A stretch of 9,864 nucleotides of DNA from Ruminococcus sp. Lineage in GTDB: Bacteria > Bacillota > Clostridia > Oscillospirales > Acutalibacteraceae. Positions 1 to 6,189 of this stretch are shown here, one piece after another; position 1 is the stretch's first letter; every line of letters starts with the position of its first letter. The stretch lies in assembly GCA_017502425.1 (NCBI GenBank), contig JAFVVB010000079.1, positions 1 through 9,864 of the forward strand, in the 5' to 3' direction. The position numbers were made by a program, and so were the translations under genes. Under the pieces are notes generated by a model that saw only the letters and a list, made by a program, of their open reading frames with translations, was not told the DNA's origin and ran no database searches.

Positions 1-1101
1 TGACCATCCGTGAGTACTATCAAGTGATTTGTAAAAATCACCGTTAGCAAAGCATCGTGTGATAGCCATACAGATTGGCATATATTCAGCAGGACAACCT
101 GACATAACAGCATTAACCGCTACCTGATATGCAGTAATAGTTTTGTACGCAGGTTTTACGCCGATAATACTACCATTTCTCTCGTTTACTATCTCTTCGG
201 CTGTCATATTAGTGAACTGTAAGTAATACTCTACTTTTTCATTAGTAGGTGGTACAACAGGAAGACCATCTGACATCTCGTTAACTTCGTAGAATTCCTG
301 TACACGCTGGTAAGAACCTGTGAAGATAGTGTCGTTGTACTTAGCGCTGGTAGCAGCACCTGCAATGTCATCAATTTCTTGCTGTGTAATCTGTGTTGTA
401 AGACCGGTTACTACCTGGTCATATAAAATGTCGCGAGCTTTCTGCTGCTGAACAGCAGTTTCGTCGTTAGCAAAAGCACCAGGATAAGCCGCTGTTCTGA
501 TAACAGGAACACCACGGTTATAACCGGTAGATTTAATCTGAGGAATAAAAGTCTCGGCACCTACTACGACAGCAGGAACACCGACATACTCAGCGGCGAT
601 AGCGTTACCTGTTTCTTTAACTGTACAGATACCGCAACCGCAGTTACCGGAGATTACAGCGTCAACGCCGTAATCTTTTAGTTTCTTCTGGAATTCTTTT
701 GACTTGTCACTAGGGTTAAGTGGGTTATATGTACCACTTTTGCCGATTTCCTCCATGAAGTAGATGTTACAACCATAATCTTCAATGAGCATATCGGCGA
801 GTACCCTATGAGTAACTGAAGCAGAGAAGCTACCGCCTACGAGTGCGATAGTAGCACCTCTTAGTGCATCAGTACCATCAAGACGTGACGGCTGTGTAAT
901 AGACTCGATAGAAGAACCGAGTGGCACAGGAGTCACGATTTGGTATTCGTTTTTAGTTGGAGCTTCATTAGAAGCTTCAGCCGTTACAGCAACGTCGTTT
1001 TTAGCAGCTGCAAATGATGTTAAACTTACCGTAAGCGTACCGATAAGACATATCAAAGCAAGCACTAATGACAACAATCGCTTTAAGATGTTTGTTTTCA
1101 T
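1..1101 (-). CDS. Exported UGSC-like cysteine protein with a second conserved C-terminal domain (C-terminus cut by the window edge)
   Basis: The frame is open from the ATG at 1101-1099 to the left edge: 367 codons and no stop, so the C-terminus lies outside the window. An AGAGG Shine-Dalgarno stands 8 bases before the ATG. Residues 1-33 form a signal peptide: K/R-rich start, hydrophobic stretch 9-28, and a likely signal peptidase I site after S-F-A (29-31). Residues 80-210 resemble the UGSC-like domain, named for a Sec/Cys-Gly-Ser-Cys motif. Here the motif reads C156-G-I-C159-T, preceded by C154 and followed by a helix and a V-G-V-P-A-V-V-V strand as in that family. From about residue 280 a second conserved block begins with D-G-L-P-V-V-P-P-T and later has a-V-N-A-V-M-S-G-C-P-A-E-Y-M-P. 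I recall both blocks from uncharacterised proteins. The reaction is unknown; the cysteines suggest thiol chemistry outside the membrane. It lies 79 bases downstream of the anchored protein at 1181-2122 and may share its transcript. Confidence 0.8.
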   Translation of the reverse strand, partial: MKTNILKRLLSLVLALICLIGTLTVSLTSFAAAKNDVAVTAEASNEAPTKNEYQIVTPVPLGSSIESITQPSRLDGTDALRGATIALVGGSFSASVTHRVLADMLIEDYGCNIYFMEEIGKSGTYNPLNPSDKSKEFQKKLKDYGVDAVISGNCGCGICTVKETGNAIAAEYVGVPAVVVGAETFIPQIKSTGYNRGVPVIRTAAYPGAFANDETAVQQQKARDILYDQVVTGLTTQITQQEIDDIAGAATSAKYNDTIFTGSYQRVQEFYEVNEMSDGLPVVPPTNEKVEYYLQFTNMTAEEIVNERNGSIIGVKPAYKTITAYQVAVNAVMSGCPAEYMPICMAITRCFANGDFYKSLDSTHGWS

Positions 1102-1120
1102 GAAACCATCCTCTCAATAT

Positions 1121-1164
1121 ATTTTAATAATAAACGCTGAATCTAAACTACGTTCCTGTTCAGC
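1121..1164 (-). terminator. Possible weak terminator after the membrane-anchored gene
   Basis: On the minus strand GCTGAA (1164-1159) can pair with TTCAGC (1141-1136) across a 17-base loop, followed by a T-rich GTTTATTATT stretch. The stem is only 6-7 bp and the loop is large, so this is at best an attenuator between the gene at 1181-2122 and the exported protein gene downstream. I see no convincing promoter for the downstream gene in the 79-base gap, which leaves partial read-through as the likelier means of expression. Confidence 0.3.
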
Positions 1165-1180
1165 CTTTTATATTACTGAT

Positions 1181-2122
1181 TTATTTTGATGCATCAACGC
1201 TTTCGCTCACCTGCTGGGGTGTCGCCTTTGGCATTTTTTCAGGCTTATAATATGTAGCATCACCGAAGAATGCATCAGAGAAAATAGAATTTTTAGTCTT
1301 ATCATCGATAAACTTAAGGTTACCTTTATCGTCAAACTCATAACCTACTGTGTACTTAGTTTCCTTATCGGTGACTAAACTGAATGTGATTTTTCCTTTT
1401 TCCGCTGTGTACGCATAGTACATATATCTGTCAAGCATCAAATCTTCACTTTCATAACGGATGGTCATAATGCCGTCATCATTAAAGCCAAGTGTCTCAA
1501 CATATGGTAATTCATAGTAAAAATACGAAAGGGCACGTTCGTTAGTTGACCACTGGCCAATAAGTTTATCATCAACCGAGTACTTATCGTATGATTCTTT
1601 ATCATATTTCGGAGCTTTCGACTGCTCCATAACGTAAGTCTGAGCTTCAGTCTTTTCTCCGGTTTCTTCGTTAAAATATTCAGGATAAATCAAGGTAAGC
1701 TTAGCTTTACCAAACAGTTTCACACCGTCGATAGTGTATTCCAAATCTTCGCCACCGAGATTTATATATTTTTTGCCGTCTTTTTCGGAAAGTTTGTAAT
1801 CGCCTTCTTCAACACCGCCGTCATAAAACGTTTTCCATTTTCCGTCACCATAGCGATTTGATTTCTCGAAAGTATAGTAAGCTCTTTCTCTATCATCTAT
1901 CTGGTCGGCAGTAGCTTTTTCTACCTGAGGGTTTACTGTCAGTTCCCACGAACCATTTATTGTATCTGGTAAAAGAAAAGCAAAAACTACAAATAAGATA
2001 ACAACTACTAAGCCTACGGCTATAAAAAGTATTGTTTTGTTTTTGCTTATCTTACTTTTTTTATCGTGCTTCAAGTCTTCTCTTTCGACGGGTAGCACAA
2101 ATTCTACGTCTTTACTATCCAT
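1181..2122 (-). CDS. Membrane-anchored extracytoplasmic protein with two tandem lipocalin-like beta repeats
   Basis: The 313-residue protein has a charged cytoplasmic N-terminus (1-29, K-rich just before the membrane), one transmembrane segment (about 30-51) and a large outside part, so it is a signal-anchor protein. The outside part has two related units. The first starts at N-G-S-W (56-59) and the second at I-G-Q-W (188-191). Each goes on with alternating aromatic and charged strands and a late Y-T-I/V strand (129-131; 257-259), and the second ends in a D-D-K-G-N-L-K-F strand. This G-x-W start and strand pattern is typical of lipocalin-like or DUF5640-like ligand or surface domains in clostridia. 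That comparison is from memory and the exact family is uncertain. Residues 295-313 form a polar P/Q/S tail with no sorting motif. AAGGAG precedes the ATG. It is divergent from the two-component pair, so it may be its target or sensing partner. Function is unknown. Confidence 0.8.
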   Translation of the reverse strand: MDSKDVEFVLPVEREDLKHDKKSKISKNKTILFIAVGLVVVILFVVFAFLLPDTINGSWELTVNPQVEKATADQIDDRERAYYTFEKSNRYGDGKWKTFYDGGVEEGDYKLSEKDGKKYINLGGEDLEYTIDGVKLFGKAKLTLIYPEYFNEETGEKTEAQTYVMEQSKAPKYDKESYDKYSVDDKLIGQWSTNERALSYFYYELPYVETLGFNDDGIMTIRYESEDLMLDRYMYYAYTAEKGKITFSLVTDKETKYTVGYEFDDKGNLKFIDDKTKNSIFSDAFFGDATYYKPEKMPKATPQQVSESVDASK

Positions 2123-2184
2123 AAAAAACTCCTTAAAAATAATAATTTTTCACATATTTACTCCATTTTGTTAAATATAAACAT

Positions 2185-2230
2185 AAAATTTGATGCAAAT
2201 GTGAGATTTATCATTTTTATATCAAATTTT
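2185..2230. repeat. Perfect 10-bp inverted repeat, candidate operator
   Basis: AAAATTTGAT at 2185-2194 is the exact reverse complement of ATCAAATTTT at 2221-2230. The arms are separated by 26 bases, centre to centre 36 bp, or about 3.4 helical turns. The right arm ends one base before the extended -10 of the regulator gene, where a bound protein would touch RNA polymerase. The arms are AT-rich, so chance is possible. OmpR-type regulators more often bind direct repeats, which weakens the assignment to the neighbouring regulator. Confidence 0.4.
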
Positions 2231-2231
2231 G

Positions 2232-2240
2232 TGCTATAAT
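2232..2240 (+). promoter_or_regulatory. Extended -10 promoter of the two-component operon
   Basis: TGCTATAAT gives a perfect TATAAT (2235-2240) with the TGn extension. No good -35 box lies 17 bases upstream (catttt), which fits an extended -10 promoter that may need an activator. Transcription would start near 2247, only about 7 bases before the GGAGG ribosome binding site. Confidence 0.6.
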
Positions 2241-2253
2241 ATGTATATAGTAT

Positions 2254-2262
2254 GGAGGTGAT
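2254..2262 (+). promoter_or_regulatory. Strong ribosome binding site deciding a GTG start
   Basis: GGAGGTGAT is a full match to the 16S anti-Shine-Dalgarno sequence. GGAGG ends 9 bases before the GTG at 2268-2270, which fixes this as the start of the response regulator; no ATG in the frame competes with it. Confidence 0.85.
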
Positions 2263-2267
2263 ATAGT

Positions 2268-2960
2268 GTGAATAAATCCACTAAAATCTTACTGGTAGAA
2301 GATGATAATAAGCTCCGTGATACAATCGTCGATTATTTGCAAATGAACAATTTTCTTGTTACCGCTTGTCCAAACGGTAGTTCTGCGCTTAATCACTTTG
2401 AAAGCACCCCTGTCTTTGACATCGTCTTGCTTGATGGTATGCTACCTGATATCGACGGATTTGATATCCTTAGAAAAATAAGGCAAGTATCTGATGTGCC
2501 AGTTATTATTCTATCTGCCCGAGAATCAGAAAGAGACCAGCTCAACGGATTCCACCTTGGTGCTGACAATTATATAACCAAACCGTTTTTGCTGAGTGTT
2601 TTAAAAGAGCATATCAACGCGCTTTTATATCGCACCAATCAATCAGATGAGAATAAAATATATTTTTCAGCAGGAGTGCTCAAACTCAACACAGTTGAAC
2701 GTAAAGTATATCTGGATGATATTCTAATAAATACAACACCACGTGAGTATGATTTACTTTTGTTTTTTATGAAAAATGAGCGAATTGTTCTAAGCCGTAA
2801 CACCATTCTCGACAGCGTATGGGGTTACAACTATGTAGGCGATTTACGTACAGTCGACACTATCATCAAACAGCTAAGAAAAAAGCTAGGCAAATACAGC
2901 AGTTACATTGTATCCGTCTATGGAATTGGATATAAATTTGAGGTTCAGCATGAAGAATAA
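2268..2960 (+). CDS. OmpR/PhoB-family response regulator
   Basis: This cytoplasmic transcription factor is activated by phosphotransfer, most likely from the kinase encoded next to it. The receiver domain (about 5-120) has the acidic pocket E11-D12-D13, phospho-acceptor D56 in L-L-D-G-M-L-P, S83 at the switch position and K105 in I-T-K-P-F. The C-terminal winged helix (about 131-226) shows the T-P-R-E-Y-D-L-L start, a recognition helix in R-T-V-D-T-I-I-K-Q-L-R-K-K-L and the G-I-G-Y-K-F wing. At 230 residues it is full length for the family. Translation starts at GTG behind a consensus ribosome binding site. All catalytic residues are present, so it should be functional. Close relatives include VanR/YycF-like regulators, but the sequence does not tell which signal or regulon is involved. 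The divergent anchored protein gene is the nearest candidate target. Confidence 0.95.
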   Translation: MNKSTKILLVEDDNKLRDTIVDYLQMNNFLVTACPNGSSALNHFESTPVFDIVLLDGMLPDIDGFDILRKIRQVSDVPVIILSARESERDQLNGFHLGADNYITKPFLLSVLKEHINALLYRTNQSDENKIYFSAGVLKLNTVERKVYLDDILINTTPREYDLLLFFMKNERIVLSRNTILDSVWGYNYVGDLRTVDTIIKQLRKKLGKYSSYIVSVYGIGYKFEVQHEE

Positions 2961-4374
2961 ACTTACTATAAAACTTATTGTCATAATTGTTGCTACCATT
3001 ACATTACTGGTGGGTGTTATGGCACCAATTTTCTATTACCTTCAACCAAAGATGTATATCGAACACGAAAAACGAAATGTCGCTGAGTTTTCTGAGACGC
3101 TAAAAAATGTTGAACCATTCGACAAAGAAACCATCTCAGAATTCGTGAACAATTCAAAAGAATCATATCGAATCTACATATTTGACAAAGAATTTGAGCC
3201 GCTGTACACCTCGTATCAATTCGGTAATAATAAAAAATTCCTGAAACAGCTTTTTAGCAAAAAAATGAACGCTTTCTCTGAGAATGCCGAACCATATTAC
3301 ACCGAGGTTGATAACGACCCTTCCGTAAGGCTATCAACCTGCTGTAACAAAAACGGCACAGAATACTATATCTACATCAAAGACAGCCATAGTGGTGTTA
3401 GTCTGGTATTCGATTTTTCTAACAAAGTATTAGCAGGTGTCGTTTTAGTTTACATTATCTTTTGTTCAATAGTAATGTTCTTTGCCATTTCTCCAATGAC
3501 AAAAGCTGTAAGAAAGATTACTAAAGTTGCAATGAATATATCGGAAAACAATCTTTCTGTACGATATCAAGGAAAAATACACAAAGATGAAGTCGGCGAC
3601 CTTGCACTTAGTGTCAATAAAATGGCAGACACTATTCAGGAAAACATCAACAATTTGGAAAACTACAATTTCGTACTCAGAGAAGACAACCGTTACATGC
3701 TGGAATACGAAGAATCCCGACGTATGCTACTGCGTAACATTACCCATGACTTAAAAACACCTCTTACTGTTATCAGTAGTCAGGTCGAAATGATCAGTAC
3801 ATGTGAGCAACAGGAAAAAAAGGACTACTACTATCAATCTGCGATGGAAGAAATAAATAAGATGAGCCAGATGATAAGCGATGTATTACACATGACTATA
3901 AACGAGCGTAACATCATCGATAAGAAGGTCCAGAATCTTGATATCAGCGAACTTATTACCAAGTTATGCGATAATAACTACGCGTATGTAAAATCCAATA
4001 AATTGGAGTTAAAGAGAGATATCAAGGAAAACCTACGACTAAACAACATCAAAGAATACATCGAATTTATATTTAGAAACTATATATCGAATGCAGTTCA
4101 AAATGCCGATAAAAACACAGAAATAATCGTTTCGCTAAAAAAACACCATAACGCTATACGATTATGTATTGAAAACACTGGTCGAAAAGTTCCGGATGAA
4201 ATGAGAGATAAAATCTGGACTGAAGCTTTCTCAACTTCTCCTGAAGGTAAATCCAACACAGGATTAGGTCTATACATAGTTAAGGAAATTTCTTTAAAAG
4301 AAAATACCCGTTGTGGATATGAAAACACTGAAAGCGGTGTGCGTTTTTGGTTTGATTTTATCGACTACTCCTGA
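2950..4374 (+). CDS. Membrane sensor histidine kinase with HAMP domain
   Basis: The start is taken as the ATG at 2950, which overlaps the end of the regulator gene by 11 bases and has GAGG 6 bases upstream. The longer frame from 2908 would add 14 residues inside the regulator and lacks a comparable site. The 474-residue protein has TM1 (about 7-30), an extracytoplasmic sensor (about 31-157), TM2 (about 158-180), HAMP (about 181-233) and a HisKA helix pair with H266 in T-H-D-L-K-T-P. The ATPase domain has N377 and N381 in the N box and N436-T-G-L-G-L in the G2 box. The G1 box reads E408-N-T-G, with Asn where many kinases have Asp, as is common in VanS-like Firmicute kinases. The sensor has adjacent cysteines C131-C132 and matches no sensor domain I recognise. 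Coupled translation implies it is the partner of the regulator upstream. The stimulus is unknown. Confidence 0.92.
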   Translation: MKNKLTIKLIVIIVATITLLVGVMAPIFYYLQPKMYIEHEKRNVAEFSETLKNVEPFDKETISEFVNNSKESYRIYIFDKEFEPLYTSYQFGNNKKFLKQLFSKKMNAFSENAEPYYTEVDNDPSVRLSTCCNKNGTEYYIYIKDSHSGVSLVFDFSNKVLAGVVLVYIIFCSIVMFFAISPMTKAVRKITKVAMNISENNLSVRYQGKIHKDEVGDLALSVNKMADTIQENINNLENYNFVLREDNRYMLEYEESRRMLLRNITHDLKTPLTVISSQVEMISTCEQQEKKDYYYQSAMEEINKMSQMISDVLHMTINERNIIDKKVQNLDISELITKLCDNNYAYVKSNKLELKRDIKENLRLNNIKEYIEFIFRNYISNAVQNADKNTEIIVSLKKHHNAIRLCIENTGRKVPDEMRDKIWTEAFSTSPEGKSNTGLGLYIVKEISLKENTRCGYENTESGVRFWFDFIDYS

Positions 4375-4394
4375 GATAAGTAAAAATACTATAA

Positions 4395-4440
4395 AAAATA
4401 AAAGTATCCATCAGAATTTCTGATGGATACTTTTTTTATG
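4395..4440. terminator. Strong bidirectional intrinsic terminator
   Basis: AAAGTATCCATCAG (4401-4414) pairs perfectly with CTGATGGATACTTT (4420-4433) around the loop AATTT. A T run follows on the plus strand (4431-4437). The A-rich stretch at 4392-4403 gives a U-rich tail for transcripts coming from the other side. It lies between the convergent ends of the histidine kinase gene (plus) and the phosphopantetheinyl transferase gene (minus) and can stop both. Confidence 0.92.
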
Positions 4441-4447
4441 TTTACTA

Positions 4448-5029
4448 TCATTTTTTTATACTGACTACATAAGAATCAATAATAAAAGTTTCACATTCGC
4501 ATTCACGCTTCAGTCCAATACTAAGTCCTTCTCCGCTGTGCTTAACGAATGCTTCTTTAGCTGTCCATAATCGAAAAAAACGTTCTAGAACTTCATAGTT
4601 TTCACAATGAGTAAAATCAGTATTTTCGGGAGTAAATCCAAACAAATACAAAAGCTCGTCTTCTGTACATATCCGTTTAGCAACTGATAAATTTATCGGT
4701 CGTATTTTTTCGATATCTATACCAACCGGTTTATCCGATACAGCACACACAACCATATCATGGCTGTGGCTGATATTAAACTCAGCTTTTAGATTCTTAG
4801 CATATGGTTTACCGTGAGGGCCTTTTTCGAACTTGATAGATTCTTCCCTAACTGCGCACCACTTTGAAACAGCTTTTCTCGCCATCATATCACCGACTAC
4901 CAATCGGATTTTATCACTTTTTTTGCTTAAGTGGTCTACCCTATTCTTTTTTTCATCATTCATAAAAGAGTAATATCTAATATACTCTTTTTCGCTTAAA
5001 TCATTGATGTTAAATATATCCCACTTCAT
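4448..5029 (-). CDS. Sfp-type 4'-phosphopantetheinyl transferase
   Basis: It transfers the phosphopantetheine arm of coenzyme A to a serine of carrier proteins (acyl, peptidyl or aryl carriers); it acts in the cytoplasm and needs Mg2+. The family motifs are in order: G70-P-H-G-K-P-Y, F84-N-I-S-H-S-H, V102-G-I-D-I-E (metal ligands D105 and E107) and W155-T-A-K-E-A (E159), then K163. At 193 residues it is shorter than Sfp of Bacillus (about 224) but keeps every motif. No polyketide, peptide synthetase or carrier protein gene is visible nearby, so the substrate is open; the cell's fatty acid carrier or a distant cluster are both possible. The site before the ATG is weak (GCGGG), and the gene begins about 50 bases after the gap terminator without a recognisable promoter. 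Expression is therefore probably low, perhaps by read-through. Confidence 0.9.
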   Translation of the reverse strand: MKWDIFNINDLSEKEYIRYYSFMNDEKKNRVDHLSKKSDKIRLVVGDMMARKAVSKWCAVREESIKFEKGPHGKPYAKNLKAEFNISHSHDMVVCAVSDKPVGIDIEKIRPINLSVAKRICTEDELLYLFGFTPENTDFTHCENYEVLERFFRLWTAKEAFVKHSGEGLSIGLKRECECETFIIDSYVVSIKK

Positions 5030-5082
5030 AGCAGATACCCGCTTTCAGAAATTAACACTTTCAAGTCCATATGCATCAGTGT

Positions 5083-5118
5083 AAAAAAGCAGATAGCAAT
5101 AACGCTACCTGCTTTAAT
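5083..5118 (-). terminator. Intrinsic terminator of gap
   Basis: On the minus strand AAAGCAGGTAGC (5115-5104) pairs with GCTATCTGCTTT (5097-5086). The stem is 12 bp with one G-T wobble, the loop is GTTATT, and six T follow. It starts 15 bases after the gap stop codon and separates gap from the phosphopantetheinyl transferase gene. Confidence 0.9.
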
Positions 5119-5130
5119 TTTCAAAAACTA

Positions 5131-6144
5131 TCAGATTTCTGCAAAGTACTTGATAGTACGAACCATCTGAGATGTGTATGAGTTCTCGTTATCGTACCAA
5201 GCAACAACCTGAACCTGATATAAATCTTCTCCGATTTTACCGCACATAGTCTGGGTAGCATCGAAAAGTGAGCCATAACGGATACCAACAATATCAGTAG
5301 ATACGATAGGGTCTTCGTTATATCCGAAAGACTCATTAGAAGCAGCCTTCATAGCAGCATTAATGCTCTCTTTAGTAAGATCCTTGCCTTTAACAGCAGC
5401 TACGAGAATAGTAGTAGATCCGGTTGGAACAGGAACACGCTGAGCTGAACCGATGAGTTTGCCGTTTAACTCAGGTACAACAAGACCGATGGCTTTAGCA
5501 GCACCTGTGGAGTTAGGTACAATATTAGCAGCAGCTGCTCTTGCACGTCTTAAGTCACCTTTTCTATGAGGTCCGTCAAGTACCATCTGGTCACCTGTGT
5601 ATGCATGAACAGTAGTCATGATACCATGCTCGATAGGGGCAAAAGCGTTTAGCGCTTTAGCCATAGGAGCGAGACAGTTAGTAGTACATGATGCAGCAGA
5701 AATAATAGTATCGTCTGATGTGAGAATATCATGGTTTACGTTGTAAACGATAGTAGGCATATCATCCTTAGCCGGTGCGGATACTACAACCTTTTTAGCA
5801 CCTGCTTTGATGTGTTTACCTAAAGCTTCTTTAGTAAGGAAGAAACCTGTGCAATCAAGAACAACCTCAACACCAAGTTCTTTCCATGGAAGCTGTTCAG
5901 GATCAGGATTCTTATAAATCTTGATTTCTGTACCATCAACAATGATGCTGTCTTCTGTGGCTTTTACAGTATCGGCAAGTTCATAACGACCCTGTGTTGA
6001 ATCATATTTCAAGAGATGAGCGAGCATTTTTGGATCTGTTAAATCATTGATAGCAACAACCTCATAACCTTCTGCTCTGAACATCTGACGGAACGCAAGA
6101 CGACCGATACGTCCAAATCCATTAATAGCAACTTTTACTGACAT
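5131..6144 (-). CDS. gap: Glyceraldehyde-3-phosphate dehydrogenase, NAD-dependent
   Basis: This glycolytic enzyme oxidises glyceraldehyde 3-phosphate to 1,3-bisphosphoglycerate with NAD and phosphate; it is a cytoplasmic tetramer. The 337-residue protein is full length. The N-terminal Rossmann motif N8-G-F-G-R-I-G-R is clear, and the next part reads A-I-N-D34-L-T-D. Asp at this place followed by Leu is the pattern of the NAD-specific glycolytic type. The catalytic cysteine is C153 in S-A-A-S-C-T-T-N-C, with H180 as its base partner in T-T-V-H-A-Y-T. The phosphate-site T-G-A-A-K and the C-terminal W-Y-D-N-E-N-S-Y are intact. A GGGGG ribosome binding site precedes the ATG. It follows the radical SAM gene after 45 bases and is closed by a strong terminator. 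The usual glycolytic partners pgk and tpi are not adjacent. Confidence 0.97.
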   Translation of the reverse strand: MSVKVAINGFGRIGRLAFRQMFRAEGYEVVAINDLTDPKMLAHLLKYDSTQGRYELADTVKATEDSIIVDGTEIKIYKNPDPEQLPWKELGVEVVLDCTGFFLTKEALGKHIKAGAKKVVVSAPAKDDMPTIVYNVNHDILTSDDTIISAASCTTNCLAPMAKALNAFAPIEHGIMTTVHAYTGDQMVLDGPHRKGDLRRARAAAANIVPNSTGAAKAIGLVVPELNGKLIGSAQRVPVPTGSTTILVAAVKGKDLTKESINAAMKAASNESFGYNEDPIVSTDIVGIRYGSLFDATQTMCGKIGEDLYQVQVVAWYDNENSYTSQMVRTIKYFAEI

Positions 6145-6189
6145 TTTATGTCCCCCTTTTATTATAACAGCTTTTGCTGAAAAAATTTT
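6145..6189 (-). promoter_or_regulatory. Radical SAM-gap spacer with a TATAAT box and a small hairpin
   Basis: A perfect TATAAT lies at 6166-6161 on the minus strand, but no -35 stands 17 bases upstream (AT-only sequence). Initiation about 7 bases after it would begin inside the GGGGG ribosome binding site at 6156-6152, giving a very short leader. CAGC-AAAA-GCTG (6179-6168) can form a 4-bp hairpin, too weak for a terminator. Co-transcription from the promoter at 7101-7129, with this box as a possible extra start, seems most likely. Confidence 0.4.

Larger units (their letters stand above)
2123..2267. promoter_or_regulatory. Divergent intergenic control region
   Basis: This 145-base AT-rich gap separates the anchored protein gene (minus) from the response regulator (plus). 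It contains the plus promoter and the inverted repeat listed separately. On the minus strand I see a TTGCAT element and a TATATT about 13 bases after it. That spacing is too short for a good sigma-A promoter, so the minus-strand start point is not resolved. Confidence 0.5.

Noticed and set aside
625..642. Selenocysteine (in-frame TGA) at the UGSC-like motif
   Set aside because: The codons are TGC, TGC and TGT and the frame has no TGA, so the protein is a cysteine form.
2908..2949. Longer N-terminus for the histidine kinase
   Set aside because: The extra 14 residues lie wholly inside the regulator gene, while the ATG at 2950 has GAGG at the right distance and starts immediately before the first membrane segment.
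4098..4328. 76-codon minus-strand frame inside the histidine kinase gene
   Set aside because: It is antisense to the conserved ATPase domain, shows no recognisable motif and has no ribosome binding context worth noting.
5121..5336. 71-codon minus-strand frame over the end of gap
   Set aside because: It is an alternative frame of the well-supported gap gene.
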